From: Lachnospiraceae bacterium
GTDB taxonomy: Bacteria > Bacillota > Clostridia > Lachnospirales > Lachnospiraceae
Assembly: GCA_024403355.1 (NCBI GenBank)
Contig: JAKSRW010000007.1
Coordinates: 1-64,000 of the forward strand
Length of the DNA stretch: 64,000 nucleotides
Reading direction: 5' to 3'
Shown: positions 37,863 to 46,463 of the stretch, piece by piece
Layout of the letters: every line of letters starts with the position of its first letter
Position numbering within the stretch: position 1 is the stretch's first letter
Translations under genes and position numbers: made by a program
The notes under the pieces: generated by a model
Told to the model about the DNA's origin: nothing
What the model saw: only the letters and a program-made list of their open reading frames with translations
Database searches by the model: none

Positions 37863-38051
37863 GGGTCAAAAGGTCAAAAATGCTCGTCAAGCTTGCTTGT
37901 AAGAGCATTGAAGGCCTTTATGACACGCAAAAACATGAAAAAGTAGCCATTTTTCATTGAAAAATGAGCGGATTTTGAATGTTTTTAGCATTTCGGGAGC
38001 ACAAAGTGCGAAGAAATGCGTGTATTAAGTCGGGGGCAATGCTTTTGACCC
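37863..38051. mobile_element. Candidate 189-bp palindromic-end element (MITE/REP-like)
   Basis: Perfect 10-bp terminal inverted repeats GGGTCAAAAG and CTTTTGACCC bound the segment. Inside are AATGCTC...GAGCATT, CATTTTTC-ATT-GAAAAATG and GCATTTC...GAAATGC with an inner GCAC/GTGC. The right end also pairs as GTCGGGG...CCCCGAC. There is no coding potential and no clear target-site duplication, although GTATGATACAA and GTATACAAA flank it. Confidence 0.5.
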
Positions 38052-38223
38052 CGACGTCATTGTATACAAAATCACATACGTAATTTATAATAGCATATTT
38101 CGGACAAAAGTGCGAGATATTTTCTGCGTGGGGAAAATATCCTGAAAAGGGTTTTGGGAAAGGTATTTTAGTTGATTGCTAAAAAGTCTTTTGTCGGGAC
38201 TTTTATTTTTAACAGCTTTGTGA

Positions 38224-38229
38224 TATAAT
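38224..38229 (+). promoter_or_regulatory. -10 element of the trigger-factor-like lipoprotein gene
   Basis: TATAAT lies about 55 nt before the start codon. The -35 region is A/T-rich without a clear hexamer. A small hairpin AAAAGTC...GACTTTT with T-rich tail lies just upstream. Confidence 0.5.
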
Positions 38230-38248
38230 GCAGGTATTTGAATGAAAA

Positions 38249-38277
38249 TTTGCGGTACAGGTGGAAAGGCATGGTTA
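38249..38277 (+). promoter_or_regulatory. Extended leader upstream of the trigger-factor-like lipoprotein
   Basis: This 29-nt block (TTTGCGGTACAG through GGCATGGTTA) is nearly identical to 28350-28378 upstream of engB, with two differences. The genes themselves are unrelated. Confidence 0.6.
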
Positions 38278-38283
38278 TAATTT

Positions 38284-39360
38284 ATGAAAAAGATAATGGT
38301 TGCAGCAATGGCTGTTGTGATTTGTCTGGCTCTTGCGGCATGTGGAAAAGAGAACGTTATTACAGGCTATAAGTCGGGTGATGTAAAGCTTGGCCAGTAT
38401 AAGGGACTGACATACACACTTGAGGACAGTGAGGTTACTGACGGTGAGGTACTTAACAGAGCACTTACCGAGCTCAGCAGGGAGAAGGTTCTTAAGCCTG
38501 TTGAGGGAAGAACCATCGCCCAGAACGGTGACGTTGTAGATGTGGATTATGTGGGCAGAATTGACGGAGAGGATTTCGCCAGAGGTACGGGTACAAAGTC
38601 TGACCTTGTAATCGGTGCGGAAGGCAATACCTTCTTTGAGGGCTTTGATAAAGCACTTGTAGGTAAGGAAATCGGACAGTTTACAATTGAACTTACCTTC
38701 CCCGATCCCTATTATTTATACCCTTCACTTGCGGGAAAGAATGCAAGCTTTGAAGTAAATCTTAAGGCTATCAATCAGTATGTTCAGCCCGAGCTGAATG
38801 ACGAATGGGTGGAAATGCACACAAAGGGTGCCCAGAAGACTCTTCTGGAGTATAAGAGTGCTTTAGCTGAGCAGATTAAGGCAGAAAAGGATGCGGCCAA
38901 TAAGTCAGAGAAGAATTACCAGGTAATCAAGGCTGTTTTTGCCAACAGCGGCATCAGCAAGGACCTTTCAAAGGAGATTACAGAGTACAAGGAACAGCTT
39001 ATTAACGTTCAGAATTCCATGGCTGAAAGCTACGGTATGACCGGCGATAAGTATTTTGCATACAAGTACGGCCTTAATACAGCATATTTTGAGCAGTATA
39101 TGGAGGCACAGGCAAAGATTAACATTCAGTTTAACTTTATCTGTTCAGCCATTGCCGAGGAAGAAAAGCTTACTGCTTCAGACGAGGAAATAGAGACCTT
39201 TGCGACAGCTGTTCGTGCAAATTACGGCTGCGACACAAATCAGGCGCTTTACGAGTTCATTAATAAGCAGTTTGAAGTGGACGGCAAGGAATATATTGCA
39301 GAAAACGTAAAGCTTAATAAGGCGAAGGATTTAATTTTTAATTCAGCTGTGCAGCAGTAA
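38284..39360 (+). CDS. Extracytoplasmic trigger-factor-like lipoprotein (PPIase/foldase)
   Basis: This 358-residue protein has a lipoprotein signal (lipobox LAAC, Cys20), then sequence resembling the trigger factor FKBP domain (about 75-165; NGDVVDVDYVGRIDGEDFARG, then FFEGFDKALVGKEIG). A helical C-terminal region like that of trigger factor follows. The ribosome-binding GFRxGKxP signature of Tig is absent, so this is a secreted chaperone or isomerase outside the membrane. Comparison with the cytoplasmic Tig at 24977 shows the same order of FKBP and C-terminal parts. It is the only FKBP-type foldase lipoprotein in the window. Confidence 0.85.
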   Translation: MKKIMVAAMAVVICLALAACGKENVITGYKSGDVKLGQYKGLTYTLEDSEVTDGEVLNRALTELSREKVLKPVEGRTIAQNGDVVDVDYVGRIDGEDFARGTGTKSDLVIGAEGNTFFEGFDKALVGKEIGQFTIELTFPDPYYLYPSLAGKNASFEVNLKAINQYVQPELNDEWVEMHTKGAQKTLLEYKSALAEQIKAEKDAANKSEKNYQVIKAVFANSGISKDLSKEITEYKEQLINVQNSMAESYGMTGDKYFAYKYGLNTAYFEQYMEAQAKINIQFNFICSAIAEEEKLTASDEEIETFATAVRANYGCDTNQALYEFINKQFEVDGKEYIAENVKLNKAKDLIFNSAVQQ

Positions 39361-39408
39361 CGGACAGGCTTCTGTTCGGTGAGTTTTGAAGCACCGGAAA
39401 ATAAACAG

Positions 39409-39437
39409 TTGACAAATTAAAAAAGGAAGATTAATAT
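39409..39437 (+). promoter_or_regulatory. Promoter of the valS transcript
   Basis: TTGACA and TAATAT are separated by 17 nt. Confidence 0.85.
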
Positions 39438-39449
39438 ATTTCCATATTC

Positions 39450-39756
39450 AAAATGCATTGACGGAGAGGATTAGATAAACTAAACCGCCAGAGAGTATGA
39501 CCCGCACAGCGGCTGGAAGGTCATTCGGATGAGGTTTATTGAAGGTAGCTCCTGAGCAGTATTCCTGAAAAGGCTCTGCCGGATAGGGAATAACGGGAAG
39601 TCCCGTTACAGACGAGTGGCTTGATGGAGCTGCGTAATGAGGTCTTGGGCTTTGCAGAAAATGTACACCGACGTACGGCAGGGCAAAAGATGAAATAAGG
39701 TGGTATCACGATAACTCTACATCGTCCTTATAGGCGGGTAGAGTTTATTTTTTTAT
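39450..39756 (+). promoter_or_regulatory. T-box riboswitch, valine-specific
   Basis: The leader has a stem I base (GACGGAGAGGATTAGATAA) and a probable specifier GTA followed by G (39545-39548, in GAAGGTAGC). The antiterminator box is AAGGTGGTATCACG. The terminator is ACTCTAC...GTAGAGT followed by TTATTTTTTT. UGGU fits an ACCA 3' end. It would switch valS on when tRNA-Val is uncharged. Confidence 0.92.
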
Positions 39757-39804
39757 CTGTTTGTCGGGTTCGGACAGAAATTATTAAAACGGAGGTAAAT
39801 TATT

Positions 39805-42546
39805 ATGGCAGAAGACATGATGAATGCTTATGCAAAGGCAAGCGGAAAAGAGCTTGCAAAGACCTACAATCCCAAGGCGATTGAGGACAGACTTTATGAG
39901 AAGTGGATTAAAAACAAATATTTCCATGCAGAGGTAGATTGGGCAAAGAAGCCTTTTACAATCGTTATTCCTCCTCCCAATATCACAGGACAGCTTCATA
40001 TGGGACATGCTCTTGATAACACAATGCAGGATATTCTCATCCGTTTCAAGAGAATGCAGGGCTATAATGCACTCTGGCAGCCCGGTACTGACCATGCTTC
40101 CATCGCTACCGAGGCAAAGATTGTAGAAAAGCTCAAGCAGGAGGGCACCTCAAAGGAGGAGCTCGGACGTGAGAAGTTCTTAGAGCGTGCATGGGACTGG
40201 AAGAAGGAATACGGCGGAAGAATCGTATCTCAGTTAAAGAAGCTTGGTTCTTCATGTGACTGGGACCGCGAGAGATTCACCATGGATGAGGGCTGCAACA
40301 AGGCCGTTACAGAGGTATTTACAAAGCTTTACGATAAGGGCTGGATTTACAAGGGCTCACGTATCGTTAACTGGTGTCCCGTATGTAATACATCAATTTC
40401 GGACGCAGAGGTAGATTATGAGGACCAGGCAGGACATTTCTGGCATATCAAGTATCCCTTCATTGAGGCTGACGGTTCGGTAAGTAAGACTCGTTTCCTT
40501 GAGTTTGCCACAACACGTCCCGAGACAATGCTCGGTGATACAGGTATTGCGGTAAATCCTGAGGATGAGCGCTATACAGACCTTGTGGGTGGATTTGTAT
40601 GGGTACCCTTCGTTGACAGAAAGATTCCCGTAATTGCCGATAATTATGTAGAAAAGGATTTCGGAACAGGTGTTGTTAAGATTACACCTGCTCATGACCC
40701 TAACGATTTTGAGGTTGGTAAGCGTCATAACCTTCCTGAAATCAATATTATGAATGACAACGCCACAATTAACGCAAACGGCGGCAAGTTCGAGGGTATG
40801 GACCGTTATGAGGCTCGTAAGCAGATTGTTAAGGAGCTCGATGAAATGGGTCTCCTTGTAAGAATCGAGGATTACAGCCACAATGTTGGTACCTGCTACC
40901 GTTGTCATTCAACAGTTGAACCCCTCATTAAGAAGCAGTGGTTCGTAAAGATGGATGAAATGATTAAGCCTGCCGTTGAGGCTGTTAAGACAGGTGATAT
41001 CGAGCTTATCCCCGACCGTATGGATAAGACCTACTTCAACTGGACCGATAATATCCGTGACTGGTGTATTTCAAGACAGCTCTGGTGGGGCCACAGAATT
41101 CCCGCATACTACTGTGATGAGTGCGGTGAAATCGTTGTTTCAAAGACTGCTCCCGATAAGTGTCCAAAGTGCGGCTGCACACATCTTACACAGGATCCCG
41201 ATACACTTGATACCTGGTTCAGCTCAGCTCTCTGGCCTTTCTCGACACTCGGATGGCCCGAGATGACAGAGGACCTCAAGTATTTCTATCCTACAGATGT
41301 ACTTGTAACCGGCTACGACATCATTTTCTTCTGGGTTATCAGAATGATATTCTCAGGCTTCGAGCAGATGGGCGAGCGTCCCTTCAAGACAGTTCTCTTC
41401 CACGGACTTGTTCGTGATGACCAGGGCCGTAAGATGTCAAAGTCGCTCGGAAACGGTATCGATCCTCTTGAAATCATTGACAAGTATGGTGCGGATGCGC
41501 TCAGATTTACACTTATTACAGGTAATGCACCCGGTAATGACATGCGTTTCTATATGTCAAGAGTAGAGGCATCACGTAACTTTGCAAATAAGGTTTGGAA
41601 CGCATCACGTTTCATTATGATGAATATGCAGCAGCTGGCAGAGGCAGGCGTTAAGCTTGATTTTGCTGCTGATATCAACAGTCTGAAGGCTGATCTTACA
41701 GATGCGGACAAGTGGATTCTTTCCCGTGCAAATGCAGTTACACGCGAAGTAACCGATTCAATGGAGAAGTTCGAGCTCGGTATTGCGGCACAGAAGATTT
41801 ACGACTTCATTTACGATGATCTCTGTGACTGGTATATTGAGATGGTTAAGCCTAGACTTTACGGTGAGGATATTACTACAAAGAAGGCAGCTATGTGGAC
41901 ACTTAACAGCGTACTCGTTGATTCACTTAAGCTTCTTCATCCTTACATGCCCTTCATTACAGAGGAGATTTTCTGTACTCTTAAGGAGGAGCAGGGCACA
42001 ATCGAAAGCAACGAGTCAATCATGATTTCTGACTGGCCCGTATACTCTGAGGACAGAAACTTTGCTGCTGAGGAGAAGGCTGTTGAGCTTATCAAGGAAG
42101 CAGTTAAGGGCATCCGTAACGTTCGTACGGAAATGAATGTTCCCATGAGCCGTAAGGCTGCCGTATTCGCAGTAAGTGAGTCAGAGGAAATCCGTGCGAT
42201 TTTCGAGAACAGCAAGGTATTCTTTGCTTCACTCGGCGGTGCTTCATCAGTTACAATCCAGGCTGATAAGACAGGCATTGCAGATGATGCGGTATCATAC
42301 GTTATTCATGGTGCAACAATTTACATTCCTTTTGCGGAGCTTGTTGATATTGCAAAGGAAATCGAGCGTCTCGAGAAGGAAAAGGCAAGACTTGAGGGCG
42401 AGCTTAAGCGTGTAAACGGCATGCTTGCAAATCCCAACTTCGTTAATAAGGCTCCCGAGGCTAAGCTTAACGAGGAAAAGGCTAAGCTTGCAAAGTATAC
42501 CGATATGTTCAAGCAGGTTGAGGAAAGACTTGCCGCACTTAAATAA
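39805..42546 (+). CDS. valS: Valyl-tRNA synthetase
   Basis: This 913-residue class I synthetase has HMGH at 65-68 ([18 protein letters not shown]), a CP1 editing domain ([13 protein letters not shown]) and KMSKS near 543 ([10 protein letters not shown]). A C-terminal tRNA-binding coiled coil follows (about 850-913; [20 protein letters not shown]). The start follows GGAGGTAAATTATT. Controlled by the Val T-box upstream. Confidence 0.97.
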   Translation: MAEDMMNAYAKASGKELAKTYNPKAIEDRLYEKWIKNKYFHAEVDWAKKPFTIVIPPPNITGQLHMGHALDNTMQDILIRFKRMQGYNALWQPGTDHASIATEAKIVEKLKQEGTSKEELGREKFLERAWDWKKEYGGRIVSQLKKLGSSCDWDRERFTMDEGCNKAVTEVFTKLYDKGWIYKGSRIVNWCPVCNTSISDAEVDYEDQAGHFWHIKYPFIEADGSVSKTRFLEFATTRPETMLGDTGIAVNPEDERYTDLVGGFVWVPFVDRKIPVIADNYVEKDFGTGVVKITPAHDPNDFEVGKRHNLPEINIMNDNATINANGGKFEGMDRYEARKQIVKELDEMGLLVRIEDYSHNVGTCYRCHSTVEPLIKKQWFVKMDEMIKPAVEAVKTGDIELIPDRMDKTYFNWTDNIRDWCISRQLWWGHRIPAYYCDECGEIVVSKTAPDKCPKCGCTHLTQDPDTLDTWFSSALWPFSTLGWPEMTEDLKYFYPTDVLVTGYDIIFFWVIRMIFSGFEQMGERPFKTVLFHGLVRDDQGRKMSKSLGNGIDPLEIIDKYGADALRFTLITGNAPGNDMRFYMSRVEASRNFANKVWNASRFIMMNMQQLAEAGVKLDFAADINSLKADLTDADKWILSRANAVTREVTDSMEKFELGIAAQKIYDFIYDDLCDWYIEMVKPRLYGEDITTKKAAMWTLNSVLVDSLKLLHPYMPFITEEIFCTLKEEQGTIESNESIMISDWPVYSEDRNFAAEEKAVELIKEAVKGIRNVRTEMNVPMSRKAAVFAVSESEEIRAIFENSKVFFASLGGASSVTIQADKTGIADDAVSYVIHGATIYIPFAELVDIAKEIERLEKEKARLEGELKRVNGMLANPNFVNKAPEAKLNEEKAKLAKYTDMFKQVEERLAALK

Positions 42547-42555
42547 GGAGCTGCT

Positions 42556-43062
42556 ATGAGACCTATGTTTAAAGTTCTTAGCATCATTGCTCTGGTTGCA
42601 AGCTGTGTCGCATTTGGATTTTCACTGGTTATTACCTTTGCACAGCCGGCGGTTATAGAGCTTTTTGTGGCAAATATAAAGAATAATGATAGTATTTTAT
42701 ATATTGACAGCTTATTAATGACAGTTCCGTCCGTTATATTTTCTTTGCTTGTTTTACTGAAAGTTAACAAAGGAAATGTCTCGGGAGCCTATACGATGAG
42801 TCTGGTAAAGACTATATTTATGTTCTGCTGGGGTCTTGTCATGAGTCAGCTGTTTTCAAAGCTTATATATTCGTTCACAGCGGCAAGGGGTGCTGAAACT
42901 ATAGCAAAGAGGTCTGCACTTAACGGTGCCGACTCAATGCTGACATCACCGCTTCTGAACGTGAGCCTGATTATAGGAACTGTATTACTCGGTGCATTGG
43001 CTGTTGAATCCCGCAACAACCGGTTGGCCGATCCGGGAAATCAGCAGTATTACAACAGATAA
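42556..43062 (+). CDS. Small membrane protein of unknown function
   Basis: This 168-residue protein has four predicted TM segments (about 6-27, 50-70, 85-108 and 135-155) and a polar tail (NNRLADPGNQQYYNR). I recognise no family. It lies 9 bp after valS behind GGAGCTGCT and is probably co-transcribed; a strong terminator follows. Confidence 0.75.
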   Translation: MRPMFKVLSIIALVASCVAFGFSLVITFAQPAVIELFVANIKNNDSILYIDSLLMTVPSVIFSLLVLLKVNKGNVSGAYTMSLVKTIFMFCWGLVMSQLFSKLIYSFTAARGAETIAKRSALNGADSMLTSPLLNVSLIIGTVLLGALAVESRNNRLADPGNQQYYNR

Positions 43063-43080
43063 TTGAATATTGTGAATTAA

Positions 43081-43123
43081 ATGCCGCAGGAGACTGAAAT
43101 AACAGTTTTCTGCGGCATTTTTG
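43081..43123 (+). terminator. Terminator after the valS operon
   Basis: ATGCCGCAG...ACTG pairs with CAGT...CTGCGGCAT, followed by TTTTTG. Confidence 0.9.
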
Positions 43124-43153
43124 CGGATATGTATTATTCAATTCCGCTTGCAT

Positions 43154-43181
43154 TTGAAAGAGATTTACTGTAAAATATAAA
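43154..43181 (+). promoter_or_regulatory. Promoter of the GTPase cassette
   Basis: TTGAAA and TATAAA are separated by 16 nt. A GCCGC...GCGGC hairpin (about 43193-43212) lies in the 5' untranslated region. Confidence 0.65.
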
Positions 43182-43263
43182 GTAGGAAGATAGGCCGCTG
43201 CCTTTAGGCGGCGGGTGAAGATTTTGCATAATAGATATTTCTCAGAAAGGTATGGTCATAAAA

Positions 43264-44979
43264 ATGCAGGCTATTACACCTACCCATATTATATGGTTAA
43301 AGAGACATCTGGATTTATATAGCTTTAATGATGAGAGAGCGCAGGCGCTTAAGGAAAGTATACTTGCTTATGATGAAAAGAAGCAGAACCGCAGTCAGGC
43401 GGAGCTGATTTATGAGGAGTTTCTGAAGCTCTTTTCAAACAATATGTTTTACTATGGTTTCAAGAAGACGAACCAGTCCATTACCTCGGACCAGTTCGAT
43501 GCATATCTTGTTTATAATAAGTATAATGCACTCACACCTATCGGACTTATGCGTGAGGTAAAGGGTGAGATTGCTTACCCCTATGACAAGGCAAAGTGCG
43601 AGTATGAGAATGCTCTTAAGGAGCAGGAAAAGCAGCTGAAGGCTATAGGGGCAACCACAAAAAAGCAGAAGTTTTTTGCAAATGTGTCCTGGCGCAGAAA
43701 GCCCATGATTTTCAGAGCCGGCATAGCGGCAGTGCTTCTTGCGGTGCTGGCGGTAAAGCTTTTCCTTTCAAAGGATGTTATTGTAAATGAAGTTAAAAAC
43801 GGCGGACTTATCGGTAAGATAATCTGGGGCGTTGTGGCATTATTTGTGCTGGCAGGCGTGATAGGCTTTGTCGGTGAGGTTATCGGTGTCATTAAGTGGG
43901 CATTGTATACGCGCTCGATTAATTGGGCGAATACGACCCTTAAGGATTACAATGAGCAGATGGACGAGGTTTCAAACCGCAGAGGCATGACCGGCGGTGA
44001 GAGCTATAGCAATGAGGTAGTGGATGACTGGGTAACAGACTTCCGTGTTCAGATGGACGATGAGGACGAACAGGCTGAAGAAATGCCCAGAACCACCGAA
44101 AGTGCAGCAGCTTATGCGGGCCCCAGAAATGCAATCGTATGGAAGGAAACCGATAAGTATCAGGTTAAGCTTGTTGAGACAATGGGCCGTGATGACAGAA
44201 CCCTTCCCATGGCGGAACGTACCTTTGCGGCACAGAAGAGCGAGTGCGAGCATCATATTGCCGCAGTTAAGCGCATGTGGAAGAAGGGTGCTTCGTGGAA
44301 GAAGAGCTTCAGAGCAGGTTCTTATGTAGTGCTTGTTCTTACGGGAATATTCCTTTTCGTATGTGTAGGCAAGATTAATTACTGTGATGTTATTAATACA
44401 GGTATTGAAGATACAATTAAAAATGCTACAGAGGAGAATCTTTTCAAGCCCGATAAGAGTGAAAATAAGGAAGATACAGAGGCTGACAATACAGATGATC
44501 CCTATGCAGAGGGTGACAGCAGGCGTATCAGGGTCGTTTCGGTAGAGGCTTCTTCGGAACGTGAGAGCAGCTCGATTTCATATAAGGCATCTAATCTTAT
44601 TGATGGCAATTACGATACCTGCTGGCAGGACGGCATAGAAGGCGAGGGCGTGAATGAGAACCTTACCTTTAAGTTTGAGGATAAGATTGAACTTGCATAC
44701 ATTACGGTATGTAACGGTAATGCGGGTTCGGGCTCTGAATACAGTATCAGCAGTCGTCCCAAGGTTGTAAGACTTGAATTCCTTGTGGACGGTAAGGTTA
44801 AGAACAATATGGCCATAACCTTAAAGGATGAGTGGAAGAGTGAGGAAACCAAATACGCACTTCCCAAGCCCTTTGAATGTGATATGCTGATTGTTCATAT
44901 TCAGTCAACCGTAAGCGGTAGTCTTAACGATCATACCTCTATCGCCGAAATCGGATTCTATGGTAAAAAGGCAGAATAA
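43264..44979 (+). CDS. Three-TM membrane protein with discoidin/NADase-type glycan-binding-like outer domain
   Basis: This protein of about 571 residues has a cytoplasmic N-terminal region (1-145), TM segments near 146-168, 182-213 and 347-368, and a C-terminal domain that would lie outside. The C-terminal domain (about 430-570) has the F5/8-type or NADase-type glycan-binding pattern: SSISYKASNLIDGNYDTCWQ, then LTFKFEDKIELAYITVCNG and VVRLEFLVDGK. I infer a surface sensor or adhesin. ATG 43252 in AGAAAGGTATGGTCATAAAA is the in-frame leader codon; I prefer 43264. It is followed after 26 bp by the GTPase gene. Confidence 0.78.
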   Translation: MQAITPTHIIWLKRHLDLYSFNDERAQALKESILAYDEKKQNRSQAELIYEEFLKLFSNNMFYYGFKKTNQSITSDQFDAYLVYNKYNALTPIGLMREVKGEIAYPYDKAKCEYENALKEQEKQLKAIGATTKKQKFFANVSWRRKPMIFRAGIAAVLLAVLAVKLFLSKDVIVNEVKNGGLIGKIIWGVVALFVLAGVIGFVGEVIGVIKWALYTRSINWANTTLKDYNEQMDEVSNRRGMTGGESYSNEVVDDWVTDFRVQMDDEDEQAEEMPRTTESAAAYAGPRNAIVWKETDKYQVKLVETMGRDDRTLPMAERTFAAQKSECEHHIAAVKRMWKKGASWKKSFRAGSYVVLVLTGIFLFVCVGKINYCDVINTGIEDTIKNATEENLFKPDKSENKEDTEADNTDDPYAEGDSRRIRVVSVEASSERESSSISYKASNLIDGNYDTCWQDGIEGEGVNENLTFKFEDKIELAYITVCNGNAGSGSEYSISSRPKVVRLEFLVDGKVKNNMAITLKDEWKSEETKYALPKPFECDMLIVHIQSTVSGSLNDHTSIAEIGFYGKKAE

Positions 44980-45005
44980 TTTTTCAGAAGGGAATGGCAA
45001 TTAAC

Positions 45006-46460
45006 ATGAGCAGAATTATATGTCCTTACTGCTGTAAGCATTTTGAGCCTGATGAGGTTCATTTCAGATATAAGGAAGCCACACAAAAGGAAGTACCCGT
45101 CCAGCATGAAGAGGAGGAGATTACCTTCAGACGCCGCGGCGGTTCCAGAAGCGATATTGCGACCAGAAATGACGGCCGTGTTCTTGACAAGCTGCTTTTG
45201 AAGTATTATAAGGAATTCGGTTCACCTGCCGACAGCGGTAACTTTGAGAATTATTCAATGCAGCTGCCCTATATCGAATTCGACAGACTCAATCCGAAGA
45301 TTACCTATGATTTTGCTGCCTTTGAGGAGTACGGCTTCATCAACAAAATCCGCGTTGACGGTCAGATGCTTGATGAGCGTCTCTGCCCCTACTGTCATAA
45401 CCGTGTTGTAGAGGGTGCGGGCAAGCAGGATATGCATATGATTTCCGTAATCGGTAATACCAGTGCCGGAAAAAGTGTTTATCTTGCAATTTTAAGCAAG
45501 ATTATCGGAGAAGACAGGACACTTAATGCCTCAATTTTCTTTAAGGGAAATGAAGAGGAAGAAGAGTATTATTTCAAGAATTATAAGAGCCTTATTAAGG
45601 ATAACAGACGACTTAATGCCACAAACGGTATGGTTCCGCCTATTCCCTTTGAGATAAATTTCACAGATCCTTTAACAAATCAGAAGCGAAGCGTTATGAT
45701 TGTATTCAGGGATATTATGGGTGAAAGTGTTCAGAATCTGCGTGATCTGGGACTTTCCGGAAAGCATATAAAGGAGTCATCGGGTCTTCTGTACCTGCTG
45801 GACCCCACAGGCTTTAATGAGGTTATTGCAAAGGTTACAAGAAGAAGCTATGACGGCGGTTCACAGGCTGAAAGTCTTACCGCACTCAAGCGTTATCTGA
45901 CAGGTGATGCATACGAGGAGCAGACTATGATTCCTACTGCAATCGTTATCGCAAAGTCGGATATTATCAGCTCCATGAGCTTCTTCGATGACGGAAGATA
46001 TACTTCACTTGTTGAGGATGAGAACTGGCGCAGCCGCTATGCGGGCTATATTGAGCCTGAAAAGATCAAGGCTTCGGATGAGGGTGTAAAGGATTTCCTC
46101 AGGGATATTGATGAGGAACAGTATGTGGTAAATGCCGAGGACACCTTTAAAAATCATAAGTTCTTTATGAGCTCTTCCTTAGGCTATGATCCGGATGCCA
46201 GTGTAAATAACTGGACAGATATAACTCCCTTTAATGTTACGGAGCCCTTTTACTGGCTGCTTTCGGAGCTTGGAGTTCTGCCCTGCAGAATGACAAGACG
46301 CTACACAAACAAGAAGCAGGGAACAAAGGAAATCAGCGTTCTTGCCTATAAGAGTGAGACTAAGGAACAGCTTGATGCAAGATTTAATGAGGAGCTTAAA
46401 AATCAGGGAATGATTTCTATGCTGCCCTGGAACAAGTGGCTTCCCGAAGGGGATAAATAA
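45006..46460 (+). CDS. Zinc-ribbon GTPase resembling the double-GTPase 2 (DO-GTPase2) family
   Basis: This protein of about 484 residues has two Cys pairs, CPYCCKHF near residue 6 and CPYCHNR near 124, which together could make one zinc site ahead of the GTPase domain. The GTPase motifs are G1 GNTSAGKS at 150-157, G3 RDIMGE near 238 (DxxG) and G4 AIVIAKSD near 316. No SH3-like or membrane segments are seen. The arrangement of ribbon, Ras-like P-loop and adjacent GAP1-like gene matches the DO-GTPase2 families predicted to act in bacterial conflict or regulatory systems; that is family knowledge recalled without a search. The leader is a variant (AGAAGGGAATGGCAATTAAC). Confidence 0.75.
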   Translation: MSRIICPYCCKHFEPDEVHFRYKEATQKEVPVQHEEEEITFRRRGGSRSDIATRNDGRVLDKLLLKYYKEFGSPADSGNFENYSMQLPYIEFDRLNPKITYDFAAFEEYGFINKIRVDGQMLDERLCPYCHNRVVEGAGKQDMHMISVIGNTSAGKSVYLAILSKIIGEDRTLNASIFFKGNEEEEEYYFKNYKSLIKDNRRLNATNGMVPPIPFEINFTDPLTNQKRSVMIVFRDIMGESVQNLRDLGLSGKHIKESSGLLYLLDPTGFNEVIAKVTRRSYDGGSQAESLTALKRYLTGDAYEEQTMIPTAIVIAKSDIISSMSFFDDGRYTSLVEDENWRSRYAGYIEPEKIKASDEGVKDFLRDIDEEQYVVNAEDTFKNHKFFMSSSLGYDPDASVNNWTDITPFNVTEPFYWLLSELGVLPCRMTRRYTNKKQGTKEISVLAYKSETKEQLDARFNEELKNQGMISMLPWNKWLPEGDK

Positions 46461-46463
46461 TTT

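Noticed and set aside
37819..37908. Longer cca product
   Set aside because: The upstream extension lies partly in a repeat element and is not family-like; GTG 37818 has a well-placed ribosome binding site.
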